A DNA stretch of 64,000 nt from Drechmeria coniospora (GCF_001625195.1 NC_054390.1:3682027-3746026), one strand, 5' to 3'. Positions 23,219 through 34,095 are shown, numbered from the stretch's first letter. Notes: generated by a model not told the origin, from the sequence alone. A program made the numbers and translations.

Positions 23219-24469
23219 TCAAGATGAAGCCTCGTCCCACTCAACCCACCTCCGTATGACTTTGTCAATTTTGCGGATGCCTTCTCTTGTCGTTTCGACC
23301 TCAAACCACTCACGATGATCCCGCGCGCACGTATCACAGGTGCCTAGATTGGCACGGTGGCCCATGCCGGCGAGCTCGAGATGGATCAGCCGCTCGACTC
23401 GGCGGCAGTGAGGCGTCGTACGAGGAAGCTGGCTCCGGGCACTCGGGGAGACGTCACTGGCGCCGGGCAGGTAGGGATAGTAACGCAGCATCTCAATGTC
23501 ATAGCCGCACTGGCGCTGCCACTGGTTCATGCGGCGCTGAACGTTAGCAGCGCGCCCGATCTTGAGGAGCATACGAGCGCTGCCGCCGCCGCCGCTCGGG
23601 GCCGCGAACTGGGAGACGACGTCACTGGGTCGACGGGTGCGGCCACCAGCTCGTGCGGGTGAGGATTTGGGCGATGCGAGGAGCGAGCGGGCAGCATCGA
23701 CGGGAGGGGCCGACTGCCGAGACGCGGGCGTGAGCCAGAACATGTAGATGTAGCCTGCTTCCTCGGCGTCGGCATAGGGCCGAGAGAGCTCGGCGAGCAG
23801 GGCGGAGGCGGTCGCTGGGTCGAGGGTGTCTGGAATGAGATCCTTTACGTGGGCCATCTGGGAGGCGTCCGAGTCACGTACACGCTGTCGCTTTGGTGAC
23901 TTCCCAGACGCGGCGGGCACCGGAACGGTGCCAGGCATGGGAGCGGACGTGGGAGCGGACACGGGCCCCTGCTGCAGCGGTCTCGGTCTCGGCCTCCTTG
24001 AGTCGTGGGTTGGTTCTATAGGGATGGAGAAGCACAAGCAGCAATACAACTGCTTCTTCGCCTTGGGTCGACTCGACTTGGGAGGCCGTTGCGTCGCCGG
24101 CCGGACAGCTTCCGTCAGCCTTGCGCCGCTCCGTGATTTTTCCCCTCGGCCATCTTGCAAGTCGACGAGGCCTAGCCTATCGGCAAGTGTCTCCAAGCTA
24201 CAGCGATCCTCCAGGATGGGTCGAGGCTTCGTCTGGGGCGCGGGGCTGGATGGTGTCGAGTGACGGGCTTGCTCCTTGTGTTGCCAGCAGTACAGGCTGT
24301 CGTCGCCGGCAACTTGATGCCCGAGGGGTCGGCGAAAGGCTTCGACGGGGCGGGCGATGGGTCGTCGACATGGACGCCCTCCAGAAGTTATTCCGCCGCA
24401 CGTCTGGCCAGGGTCTTTGGAGTCGGAGCGGCGAAGCAGCGACTCGGGCGTGTTGGCAACGAAGGGCAT
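23219..24469 (-). CDS. T5orf172 / GIY-YIG-like domain protein
   Basis: Single-exon protein of 416 aa. The C-terminal half has the T5orf172 (DUF1766, Mug113-like) pattern: GYIYMFWL at 239-246 as the GIY strand, KIGRAANVQRRMNQW at 303-317 as the YIG strand and following helix, an RRVERLIHLEL helix near 356-366, and a CDTCARDHREWFE block near 378-391 that provides the Glu typical of the fold. The N-terminal part has a possible small Cys/His zinc site (C24, C34, C61, H64), then a Pro/Arg/Ser-rich linker. Known: the domain was named from a phage T5 protein and is related to GIY-YIG nucleases; fungal members are poorly characterised. Nuclease activity here is inference. The start is the first ATG in frame. 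Confidence 0.75.
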   Translation of the reverse strand: MPFVANTPESLLRRSDSKDPGQTCGGITSGGRPCRRPIARPVEAFRRPLGHQVAGDDSLYCWQHKEQARHSTPSSPAPQTKPRPILEDRCSLETLADRLGLVDLQDGRGEKSRSGARLTEAVRPATQRPPKSSRPKAKKQLYCCLCFSIPIEPTHDSRRPRPRPLQQGPVSAPTSAPMPGTVPVPAASGKSPKRQRVRDSDASQMAHVKDLIPDTLDPATASALLAELSRPYADAEEAGYIYMFWLTPASRQSAPPVDAARSLLASPKSSPARAGGRTRRPSDVVSQFAAPSGGGGSARMLLKIGRAANVQRRMNQWQRQCGYDIEMLRYYPYLPGASDVSPSARSQLPRTTPHCRRVERLIHLELAGMGHRANLGTCDTCARDHREWFEVETTREGIRKIDKVIRRWVEWDEASS

Positions 24470-25358
24470 CGTCGGCGGTTATCGTACGTGCCGTGGTCGC
24501 ATCGAGGCCCGAGGAGGGAGCGATGGGGGGAGATGACACGTCTTCGCACAAGGCTCGCGGTATAGTTACATCTCGGGCTGTCGTTGGCGGAAACACGGGC
24601 GCTTAGGATGGCGTTGGATCATGGTTGAGAGGAGAAGCGGTCAAAGTTTGGCGTTGGCGTGCTCGATGCCGCGACTGCCCGATTCTGGGGGATTACATAA
24701 TACTACCTACCCGCCTTGACATGATTCATGCGCCTTTCCCGCTGATACAAGGGAGTAATTAGGAGCACCTGTTAGTAAGGAGGTACGAGTACAGTATGGA
24801 TTACGGACGATTGAATGCTCCAAGGCACCATCTCCCTAGTTCCCTGTCTTACTACAGAGAAATCGTGTAGGAGTTCAATCTCAATCGACGTACTCCGTAC
24901 GGAGTAGAGAGGGGGGGGGGTGTTGTGTCCTGTGTCATGAGTCCTACGGCTTGAAAGTCACCTCCGCCGACTTACTCTCTCCATCGGCTGACGGATGGCC
25001 CCGTTGTGCTGTCAGCGGCGGGGATCAATGAGCGACAAATCACCATCCGGAGTTTGCGGACGTACACCCGGAGGCTGCTGCTCTGAGGCCCTTAACGCCG
25101 TTGCCCAGCTGAGGGGTCGGCGCCGCAATCTATCCGTGGCCGACGCTAACTTGCAGCGGCCCCACCACCGGTGCCGGACCTGTTGCCGGAGCAAGGCCGC
25201 ACCGCCGCCGCATCGTCAGCTTACGGTAAAATAAAGGTTTAGCTCTACCCTTCTGGAGGGGAGGGAACGAACATAAAACCCAAGGGCTTCTGCTTCGTGT
25301 TTCTCGGCTCAGAAAGGATCGGCTCACCCGACATCATCATCACTGCTCGTCTCCCACC
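24470..25358. other. Divergent promoter region with a GTAC palindrome
   Basis: Separates the T5orf172-like gene (-) from the SDR gene (+), so it should hold both promoters. It contains a perfect 16-bp palindrome, TACTCCGTACGGAGTA, at 24891-24906, followed by a run of G. No gene seen. Confidence 0.5.
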
Positions 25359-26192
25359 ATGGCATCAACCACGGCGCACAAGTACATCAACAAGCTGCAG
25401 AACCATCGCGTTCTCGTCCTCGGCGGCTCCACCGGGATCGGCTTCTGCGTTGCCGAAGCGGCGGTCGAGCACGGCGCGCACGTCATCATCAGCAGCTCGA
25501 ACCAGGCAAAACTCGACAAGGCCGTCGGCCGTCTGCAGGCGCACGCGGCAGCCATCGGCCTCGAGGCCGAGAGGATATCGGCCAAGACGTGCGATCTCTC
25601 CAACCCAGATACGATCGAAGACAACGTCGTCAGCCTTCTTGAATATGCCACGCAGCATGGAAAGTTGGACCACGTAGCCTTCACGGCTGGTGACGCCATC
25701 AAGATCACGCCGCTTGCCGAGACGACCGTCGCCGACGTGCAGAAGACCGGCATGGTGCGGCAGGTCGGGCTCATCATGCTGGCCAAGCACTTGCCGAAAT
25801 ACATCAACGTTCGCGCGGCAAGCTCATTGACGGTCACGGGTGGCACCAACACCTGGCGTCCCGGGCCTGATTGGGCCGTCATCGCAGGCACCGGCGGCGC
25901 CGTCGAAGGTCTTACCCGCGGCTTCGCCATCAGCCTCCAGCCGGTTCGCGTCAACTGCGTCCAGGTCGGCGCCGTCCACACCGAGCTTTTCGACAGCATA
26001 CCAGAGGACCGTCTGCCGGCCGTGCTGGCCAATCTCGCGCGTGAGGGCATCACGGGCACCGTGGGGAGGCCCGATGAGGTGGCCGAGGCGTACTTGTACT
26101 GCATGAAGGATACCTTTGCCACTGGCGGCGTGGTCGAATCGAACGGGGGACGGCTCGTGGGCGACGGCAAAGAGGGCCTGATGTTTTCGTGA
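25359..26192 (+). CDS. Short-chain dehydrogenase/reductase lacking the YxxxK motif
   Basis: Single-exon protein of 277 aa. The Rossmann start HRVLVLGGSTGIGFCVAEAA gives the NAD(P)-binding GGSTGIG at 22-28. CDLSNPDTIE matches the Asp-containing adenine contact, and VRVNCVQVGAVHTEL at about 196-210 the substrate-loop region. The segment that should carry Ser...Tyr-x3-Lys reads SSLTVTGG (155-162) and then DWAVIAGTGGAVEGLTRG; neither Tyr nor Lys is at the expected place. Related fungal SDRs with PGPGW-type segments also lack it (from memory), so this is probably an atypical subfamily and not a recent mutation. The reaction is unknown; it may bind cofactor without classical catalysis. Confidence 0.8.
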   Translation: MASTTAHKYINKLQNHRVLVLGGSTGIGFCVAEAAVEHGAHVIISSSNQAKLDKAVGRLQAHAAAIGLEAERISAKTCDLSNPDTIEDNVVSLLEYATQHGKLDHVAFTAGDAIKITPLAETTVADVQKTGMVRQVGLIMLAKHLPKYINVRAASSLTVTGGTNTWRPGPDWAVIAGTGGAVEGLTRGFAISLQPVRVNCVQVGAVHTELFDSIPEDRLPAVLANLAREGITGTVGRPDEVAEAYLYCMKDTFATGGVVESNGGRLVGDGKEGLMFS

Positions 26193-27006
26193 GAGGTCAC
26201 AGGGATGCTTTTCGCTCGCATGGCCGAGGCCTCCGATGGTCGTTTGCCTTGGAGCCTCAGGCACGACCTGGAATCACTTGAAAACTACTCTTCCGATCAG
26301 ATCAATTTGGTAGAAAAATTAAATCTAAAATTCCTGATGAGAAATTTACATCCCATCCACTCCCCCCGAATGAATATTCCACATCCGAGACTTCATTACC
26401 CTCGCTCCCCACTCCTAGCAAGCCGTCCATCCGACCCCGTGCAAGGCAATGAAGCCGCCCTCATGAGGCTTACATCTCCATGATAACACACACATCCATA
26501 CTCATCGCAATATCTGAGAATCCGGGGCCATTGTTATGAACAGGGACATATGATCCGTCGCGGCGAGGGAGAGAATACTACAAGAAAGATCTCACCATCA
26601 GGGACGAACCTACGTACGGCATACATACTACCAAGTAAAGCGGCCTGGAAAAATTTCTACGAGGGCTTCCTTTTGGAGTAACAATCGAATGGGAAAAAAA
26701 CACAGGGGGGAAATATAGAAGAGGTGGCAATAAATAATAAAATAAAACATGCATATGAATAGTATGCCTTGGCATCCATGCCCTTAAGTACTTACAATAC
26801 ACGTGCACTCCATAAACCGTCCAGATGGATGGACCCACTTTAAGGCCGACGACGCTTCCCCAGAGAATCCTCGACGGCGAAACCGTGGCTTTCGATCGTG
26901 GACCCCGAACCACGACAATTCCACCCCTCTTGCTAGGGCGCGCTTTTCGTCCTCCCCCCTCGTCCTCCCCGTGTTCGTAGAGAGCGACGGCTCGTCGGAT
27001 TTTGCC
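26193..27006. other. Intergenic region
   Basis: About 810 bp with AT-rich A-runs near 26690-26750. No convincing gene; long minus-strand frames here overlap the 5' exons of the next gene and look like shadows. Confidence 0.45.
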
Positions 27007-28678
27007 ATGGAATTTGATCCCGATACCCGTGAGTGCCGACGGCGATGACGGCCCAGGGACGTCGACTGATGGCAACCAAAAACGCTCGCAGCAAAATACG
27101 TCACCAGCGACGTGACGTCGTTTGCCAGCGATTCGGTCCGCAAACGATGGCCCGTCATTCTTGTGAGCTTCTCCCCGCCTCGCCCGGCACTCCTGGCCCC
27201 CTCCTGCTCGTGCTGACGTGGCCGTCTCCAGACCGGTGCGGTCGACGACGTGTACCGAGCCGTCTGCAGGATGGACGACGGCGAGCAAAAGGCCGAGGGT
27301 AAAAAGATCATCGAGCAGCTCGGCTGCCTCAAGTACGAGGTCCAGCATGGCCGGAAGCTGACGTACGGACGTCCGATATCCCATGCCGAGGCCCTAACCG
27401 CGGCTGATGGTGCTCGAACGCAGGCCCCTGCTCGACGACGGTCACGCCGAAGAGATTGCCGTCTACAACAAGGAGCTCGACGACCTCGACGGCCCCGGCT
27501 GGCTGGACGTCCCGTGGCTCTACGCCGAATGCTACCTGTACAGGCGCATAAGCACGTACTTCCAGCTCACCCAGCACTGGAAGAAGCACGACATCTTTGC
27601 GCGGCAGAAGATTGACACGTTCCGAACCTCGCGCAACGCCGTCCTGGAGCTGGCCGCGCGCTACCGCGAGCTCATGGGGCAGATACACGCCCACAAGGCT
27701 GTGACGCATGATGAGGATGCCGAAAGGCTCCTGTTCGCCGAAGCCTTTGAGATCTGCCTCTGGGGCAACGCCACCGACCTCTCCCTCCTCACCAACTTGA
27801 CGTACGAAGACATCCAGAAGCTCCAAGGGAGCGCCGCGCGCAAAGCGGCCGAGGAGAACATCCTCGTCAACCACCTACCGGCCGCCTACGACATTCTAAA
27901 GCAGGCCCGGGCCGAAGGTCGGAAGGAGCGGCGCGTCGACATCGTCCTCGACAACGCCGGCTTCGAGCTCTACGTCGACCTCGTCCTCGCCGGCTTCCTC
28001 CTCGCCTCGGGCCTCGCCACCCAGGTCATCCTCCGGCCCAAGTCGGTGCCCTGGTTCGTCTCCGATGTTCTACCCGGCGACTTTGCCGCTCTCCTCTCCG
28101 CCATCGCCAACCCCAAGGCCTTCTTCGAGACCCAGTCCGAGGCCGAGGAGCTCCAGGAGAAGATGCCGGCACCGCTATCGCAGGCCGAGGTCGAGAATCT
28201 CCAGTTCGTCTTTCAGGATTGGGCCAACCTCCACGCCGAAGGCCAGCTCATGATGCGGCCAAACCGATACTGGACCACGGCCAGTTCCTTTTGGCGCTTG
28301 CCTCACCAAGCCCCGGAGCTGCACGAGGACCTCAAGGCGGCCGAGCTGGTCATCTTCAAAGGCGACCTCAACTACCGAAAACTAACCGGCGATGTTCGTT
28401 TCCATTTCCATTTCCCCATCCTCCCAAACATCTTTGTCTAACCAACACAGGCTCAATGGGACCCCACCACGCCCTTCGAGGACGCCCTCGGGCCCATGGG
28501 CAAGGGTTCGGGCGTCAGCATTTTATCGCTGCGCACCTGCAAGGCCGACGTCGTCGTCGGTCTGCCCGCAGGCAAAGATGAGGAATTGAGGCAGTTGGAA
28601 GGGGGCGGCGGCGAAAGCGGGGCTCGGAGATGGGCCTGGGACGGCAAATGGGCCGTCGTGTCCCTGTCTCGCGGCTAA
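27007..28678 (+). CDS. ARMT1-like damage-control phosphatase (DUF89)
   Basis: Model: exons 27007-27028, 27092-27162, 27232-27362, 27424-28393, 28451-28678; 473 aa. The joined 5' exons read MEFDPDTPKYVTSDVTSFAS and SVRKRWPVIL, the normal family start. Metal-binding Asp251 and Asn252 sit in VDIVLDNAGFELYVDL, followed by LVLAGFLLASGLATQVIL. KGDLNYRKL is at 387-395, and the last intron restores TGDAQWDPTTPFEDALGP. Known: DUF89 subfamily III proteins (yeast YMR027W, human ARMT1) are metal-dependent phosphatases acting on sugar phosphates such as fructose 1-phosphate; a carboxyl methyltransferase role was claimed for the human protein. Length is normal. It converges on the SOD gene with only 87 bp between stop codons. 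Confidence 0.88.
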
Positions 28679-28765
28679 TGAGGGAGATGTAGACGAAGGA
28701 AAAAACTGCAGGGGAATGCTGCATAGACTATGAAATTCTACTTGATCGATATCGGCTGCAAACCT

Positions 28766-29557
28766 CTACATCGAGGCCTTGAGGATCTTGAAGGCATCCT
28801 CACGCCCCCCGCAGAATCGCTTCTCGACTGTCTCCCAGTTCATGACGTTCCAAATGTTTTCGATGTAAGCCGCTTTGCCGTTTAGGTACTATCGAGAACG
28901 TCAGTCGCAGGTTGCTCAGAGAAGAGGTTCCAGGCTTCCGAAGAAGTTACCTGCAAGTAGTAGGCATGCTCCCACATGTCGATGCCGAGTATGGGCACCT
29001 CGCCGCCGACGACGGGGTCCTGGTCCTTGGTCGTGATGATGCGCAACGCCTGACCATCCTTGACCAGCCAGCCCCAACCGCTGCCCTGTAGGCCCAAGAG
29101 GGTCTTGGCGAATGCCGCCTTGAACTGGTCGAAGCTGCCCCAGGCGGCGTTGATGGCCGCCATCAGGGAAGGGGCGGAACGGGGATCGGCGGCATTGGAT
29201 GTTGCGGGAGCCAGGTTCTCCCAGAAGAGGGTGTGGTTGATGTGACCGCCGCCGTTGAAGCGTATGACGGCCTGAAGGGCTATTTGCGCGGCGATGTCGC
29301 GGGATTCCGCCGCAGCAACGTACGTCTCGATCGCGGCATTGAGGTTTGTGACGTAGGCTTGGTGGTGCTTGCTGTGGTGCAGCTCCATGATCTGGGACGA
29401 GATGCTCGGCTCCAGTGCCTGATGACGTGAGAAGAAGCCTCCGCCGTTAGTCCTCATTTGCATTCAAGCCATTGCCACGGTTCATTGCCTGGCATTGGGG
29501 AAGCCTTACGTCGTAGGCGTAGGGTAGCGCCGGGAGACTGTACGCACGACCGGACAT
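28766..29557 (-). CDS. Cytosolic-type Mn superoxide dismutase
   Basis: Model: exons 29557-29510, 29418-28951, 28888-28766; 212 aa. The start at 29557 gives MSGRAYSLPALPYAYD; an in-frame ATG nine bases upstream (29566) would add MTI. There is no mitochondrial presequence, hence the cytosolic assignment. Metal ligands are visible: His30 in MELHHSKHHQAY, His in GGHINHTLFW, and Asp and His in GIDMWEHAYYLQ. The last intron (28950-28889) restores YLNGKAAYIENIWNVMNWET to the C-terminus; without it the frame ends early. Tail: GGREDAFKILKASM. Known: it dismutates superoxide to O2 and H2O2. The Gly/Trp pattern (LLGLQGSGWGWLV) is typical of Fe/Mn SODs; Mn rather than Fe is inferred from fungal relatives. 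Confidence 0.9.
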
Positions 29558-29566
29558 GATTGTCAT

Positions 29567-30800
29567 GATATGGGGGCGAGAACCACAGGAGAGGACTGCG
29601 ACAGCTAAGACTGTTCGACGGTACGACGGTGGACGAAATGGAACTGAAGATGCAAGAGCAGGAAGCGAGTGAGAGAGCCGGGGTTGGAGTTGGGCGTTTG
29701 GATCGTGGGAATATTTGCCCACCCGCCAGGCAGGAGCGCCTCGAGTGGGATCTCGGCACAAGCGGGTACGGCAGGGCAGGTGCCGCGCGGATTAGGGGGG
29801 CAGGAGCGATGATGATAGTCACTGGGCCCTCACAACATATATAACAGAAAATAACAGCAACTTCAGATAAAATCGATTACATTAATACAACCGAATACCG
29901 AATTCGGGTGAGACCATGTCAAACTAGATGTATTACTTGGTCGAGCGTACGCTGGAGAATGCTTCATCCATGGCGTTTCGTGACAACATTTCGTCGCCCT
30001 GGTCCCACAGAGCTGCGCATTTACATACACCGTACTACTCCGTATATACAGTACTGAAAACTGTAGTACCTGGTACTCCGTACACTGTACAAATTTCCAT
30101 CTGTACCTGTTCTTGCTCGGCAGCGGCCACCGAGATGATTTGTCTTCATGCCGTCGCGGAGCGCGGCGTTGGAGTACATGTCGTTAATCCACCATCGAGC
30201 TGCTTGATCTCCCACCCTTGGGCTTCGCCTTGCAGGCTTGCTTGGACCGAAATATTCCAGCTTCTCGCGAGCGAGGTATCGGCGAAGAGTCTACGGCACC
30301 AATGACGTCGATGCAACGAAACGTCCCTGAAGCCGTCGCTGGCACCTTTCCCCACGTCGCATGATGATTCCTGAGAATTTTGGCTCAAACTTGCTCAAGG
30401 CAAATTGCCACTTCAGGAAACGGAGTCGCAGGATGCAGCGACGTGATTGGCTCTTTATTGCACAGCCTCGAACTCTTCTTCCTGCACTCGCACACTAATA
30501 TACTCCGTATTAATTGCAGTTGGTCAATCCTGTTGGAAGCTCGAATGTAAGTAATTACCGCAAAGTATTACAATGTTCTCCATGTAGGTGCTGTCACTGC
30601 GCTGCACCAGGCATAGTGAGTGTGCATGTACTTGTTCGCCGCTATACAGTACTTGCACATGTGTGTGAGTAAACTTAGGTAGTACCTACTTAGTAGGTGG
30701 ATGGCCATGGCAAGCTTGGGCAAGTAAGAAGCCGCCAGCAGGGATAATAAGGACGCTACGGATACAGGACAATAAGTAATGATATATCAATCACAGTTCA
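29567..30800. other. Intergenic region with small GTAC clusters
   Basis: Contains the SOD promoter. GTAC-rich clusters with ACTCCGTA occur near 30025-30090 and 30495-30690. No gene seen. Confidence 0.45.
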
Positions 30801-30987
30801 GGATAGTACATGACAGTATAGGACAGTGCAGGACAGTGCAGGACGGTGTAGGACAGTGCAGGACGGTGCAGGACGGTGCAGGACGGTGCAGGACGGCGCA
30901 GGACAGTGCGGACCGTGCGGACAGTGCAGGACAGTGCAGGACAGTGCAGGATAGCACAGGATAGTGCAGGTTAGTGCAGGATAGTAC
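30801..30987. repeat. 10-bp minisatellite (GGACAGTGCA)
   Basis: About 18-19 tandem copies of GGACAGTGCA and variants (GGACGGTGCA, GGATAGTGCA), with one or two units of irregular length. Open frames on both strands across it reflect the absence of stops in the repeat, not coding. Confidence 0.9.
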
Positions 30988-31236
30988 GTACGGGACGGTG
31001 CACCCGGTACACGACGGTCCAGGACGCAATTCTCTAGCTATCACACTCCAAATATGATACAGTACATCCCTAACCACTATTAGCGATTGAGCAAGTTTCG
31101 GGATTCAATCTCCCGCATCCAACACGGGCAGGATCCAATGCGGAAAAAAGAAAGGCGACGAGAGAGGTCATTCAAAAATACAACTTCCTCCACTCCGGTT
31201 CGGCTTCGCCAGTCTTGGTCCTCTCACAGCATCACC

Positions 31237-31844
31237 ATGTGCGGCTCCGAGAGCGACCATCGACCCAGGGGCGGCGCGCTCGTTGCTCTGCGTCCGCCGA
31301 CAACGACGGGCCGAAGCAGTCCAACAGCGCTCGCCGACGGCGATCTTTCCTTCCACACTCCTGGCCGCCCACGATGCGCCGTGGCCACGCACGCGCGCCT
31401 CAGCTCGCCTGACATTGGCGACGTCGGCATGCTCGGAGATTTCGAGGTTGTCATCCAGTAAGTAACAGTCGTCGTCATTCATCCCCCCCTCTCTCTCATC
31501 CCAGCCCATCCCAGCTCGACTCTCCCGCAGTGTGGAATCCGACGCAAGCTCCGACCGACAGGGTGGCTGCTAACGAGGACGACTCTGCCAGTGACAGCGG
31601 CGACCTGACGAGATGCGCCCGAGACTGCGGCCAGTTCCGCCGGTTTGCCCTCCCCGGCGTCGAGATGGTGCGCGGGACGGGCTTCGTCGAGCTCCCGCTG
31701 GAGAAGCCGCTGTCGCTCGAGGTCGGTGGTGGCGGCATCATCGGCCGCCGCGTCTCGCTCTATGCCCGGCCACCCCGTGAGCGGGAATACTTGTTCATCG
31801 CCGAAGGCATCGTTGGCTTCAACCATCTCGGCGTGTCGTCGTAA
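31237..31844 (+). CDS. Unknown small protein, 186 aa, tentative
   Basis: Model: exons 31237-31457 and 31505-31844. The ATG is in good context (CACCATG). A 47-bp intron with donor GTAAGT and acceptor CCCAG joins VGMLGDFEVVI to HPSQLDSPAVWNPTQ with the frame kept. The second exon ends in LSLEVGGGGIIGRRVSLYAR and FIAEGIVGFNHLGVSS. No domain, signal peptide or membrane segment is recognised. The intron is at the short end for this genome. A competing minus-strand frame (31883-31479) has no better support. The call rests on the strong donor, frame-consistent joining and start context. Confidence 0.4.
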
Positions 31845-32357
31845 TCGGTCACGAGTCATCAAGGTGTTCATCGAGCATGCCAATTCTGTCCATCAAGGTG
31901 TTCTTGGCGTTGATCCATTGCTGGACTCGGATCGGATTGACTTTCGCCTTCTCATTATTATTTCCTCTTTCGAAACCGCGAATTCAATGGCGCAACGGCC
32001 GGGAAGAGTCGCCAGAGTGACGGTGAGCAATTGCCGTCTGCCACCTACCGTTCCGTTCGATGATGCGGATCGGCAGCCGAAGCGTCAAAGTCGTCGGCCG
32101 AGGAACGGAGTTGCCGAGTGTTGCGTCATTTTCATCAGCTGAGCTCTCTCTCGGCTGCAGCATATCAATCAATGGCAGCTGTGCGCTGGCCTCTGTCGGA
32201 CGTTGGGGTTTGCCATGGGTGATACCGATACCTCGTCGACATACCATCTCCAACCCAGAGCCGGCCTTCATTGGGGTGATTTTCGTACATTTGAAAGTGC
32301 TCTTGTTGCAAAACAGAATGCTGTATGATGTAGGAACGAGCAGAGCATTGCACCCGG
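31845..32357. other. Convergent intergenic region
   Basis: No gene or repeat seen. Confidence 0.4.
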
Positions 32358-33753
32358 TCAGGGAGCCAGATATCCCTGTAGGCGCCACAGCAGCAGGTGC
32401 AGCCTCATGACCCTCAGGCTGTTCCACTGCTTCAGCACAAACAGTTCGTGCTGACCGAATGGCGGCGCCTCCTGCCGCAGCCTCGTCACCTCCGTGTCCC
32501 CCAACAGCCAGTCGAGGTCATATACCATCATTTTACGCCCGTATTGGGCCTCGTGAATGTCCAACGTGGCGTATCCCCCTCCGGTCTCGTCCGGGCTCTG
32601 GTGCTTAGGCAGCCGCAGTAGACAGCCTCGAAGCTTCACATCTTTGGCCGCTTCCCAGCTCGCGCAAGGGTGGACCAGCCTATTTCCCACCCGCTCCTCT
32701 TCGCCGGGCCGAGCCTGGCTCAGGACGACCAATGCATTGACGACGTGACGACGCATCATGCCCAACAGCACTTCGCCCATGTCCGCACGCCAGACCGAAT
32801 TTCGCATTTCCGGCGCGACCGCCATGCCGGTGCGGCCCGCCAACAGCAATGCGGCATTCTTCTTGCTCGGGCCACCGAGACTGTCCACCAACGACTTGCG
32901 ACACAGCGTGTAGCTCGTCACTGGGCTGCGGTACGGTCTCTTCGGCGCGGACCCTGTATCCTCGTCGTTGTCAACGGCCTGCGGCTGACTCTCATGCGAC
33001 TTTCTGCCTGGGACGGCAGATCCATTGACGCCGAAGCTAGTGTTCGTCGTGCTGTCGGTCGCCGGGGGAGCTTCGTCGACCTCGTCCTCCTCGGCCACCC
33101 TCGCCGTCCGTGACGTTTGTTGCACCAGTTCAAACGACAAGGGACCCGGCGCCCACCATGCCGCACCCGTGTCGGGATGAGAGACAAGTTCAAAGTCTTG
33201 CAGAAAATACCTCGGCAGTGATGTGGTCGTGTTGGCGCATCTTCGCATTGGCGTTGCGAGTGCCAGTGCTGCTCATCGTCAGCCTCCGGCAGGGGCTGCG
33301 GAGAGCGGCGAAGCCGACAGTTGGACGGATGAATGACGTACCAAAGGGGTTGTTGGCGAGCTTCCTTCTGAAGCGTCCCATCGGCTTGCCCGGCCTGTCT
33401 TTCCTCTGCCGACGCCTTGCTTTCATCCACGCAGGGTCAAAGAGGGGAGATATCGGCAGAGGGCCTGCGGCGGTCGATAACAATTTTGCTTCCGCGTCGA
33501 TCCGCATCCGCTTCCCGTCACAGTCATCCCCGAGGCCGGCCTCGGCTTGGCGCAGCAGGTCCTTTTTCGTGAGGGCCGCCCTGTCGTACGAGGTCCAGCG
33601 CTGCTGCATCAGCGTCGTTGGAGGGCCCAAGCTGGCCGACGCGGTGAAGGTGGGTATGAAGTGCAGATGCCGCTGCTTCCGTCGCAGCGCCGTAGACCAC
33701 TTCATGGCCTCCCGAGTGCTGCCAGCAGACGCATTGCTCAGCGGGCGAAGCAT
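32358..33753 (-). CDS. Conserved fungal protein, probable mitochondrial targeting
   Basis: Model: exons 33753-33342 and 33268-32358; 440 aa. An ATG 54 bases upstream (33807) is an alternative start. The N-terminus is rich in Arg, Ser and Ala and lacks acids (MLRPLSNASAGSTREAMKW, then RRKQRHLHF), as in mitochondrial presequences. The 73-bp intron joins GRFRRKLANNPF to ALALATPMRRCANTTTS, then LPRYFLQDFELVSHP and GAAWWAPGPL. Later blocks include SYTLCRKSLVDSL, a small-residue helix (NAALLLAGRTGMAVAP) and YDLDWLLGDTEV. I recall similar fungal proteins but no firm name. It faces ClpP across 342 bp, so the two may share a promoter region. Function unknown. Confidence 0.65.
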
Positions 33754-34095
33754 GTACGATTGCCGATGGTGACGGTTGTAGTCGCAGTGCAGGGAAAACT
33801 GCTCCAAGAGGTTCGGTACCTAATAATACAGTACTGGTTAGATGGTGAAAGCAATCGGCACGTAAGTACAAGTAAGTACCTAGTACTCTGTATATGTACG
33901 GAGTATCACAGCAGATACAGTACAGTACTCCGTAAGTACCTAAGTAAGTACATGTTATTTTGTCCCCGAGTGTAAGAACGCACGCTAACAATACTGTACT
34001 ACCAGCTCGAGCTGGTATTCATTGTGCCCCACCATCCGTTCCCCAAGCTTCGTCACTGCCTGCCTCCAGAATTGCCTCCATCGGCCATCTCGATC
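33754..34095. promoter_or_regulatory. Shared divergent promoter region with GTAC island
   Basis: The 342 bp between the divergent mitochondrial-like gene and ClpP contain a GTAC-rich cluster at about 33825-33955 with TACTCCGTA. I see no defined promoter motif. Confidence 0.45.

Noticed and set aside
30787..31077. Minus-strand frame rich in Cys, Ser and Thr
   Set aside because: Translation of the 10-bp satellite, which contains no stop codon.
31479..31883. 134-aa minus-strand frame
   Set aside because: Overlaps the tentative spliced plus-strand gene, which has better start and intron signals; neither is certain.
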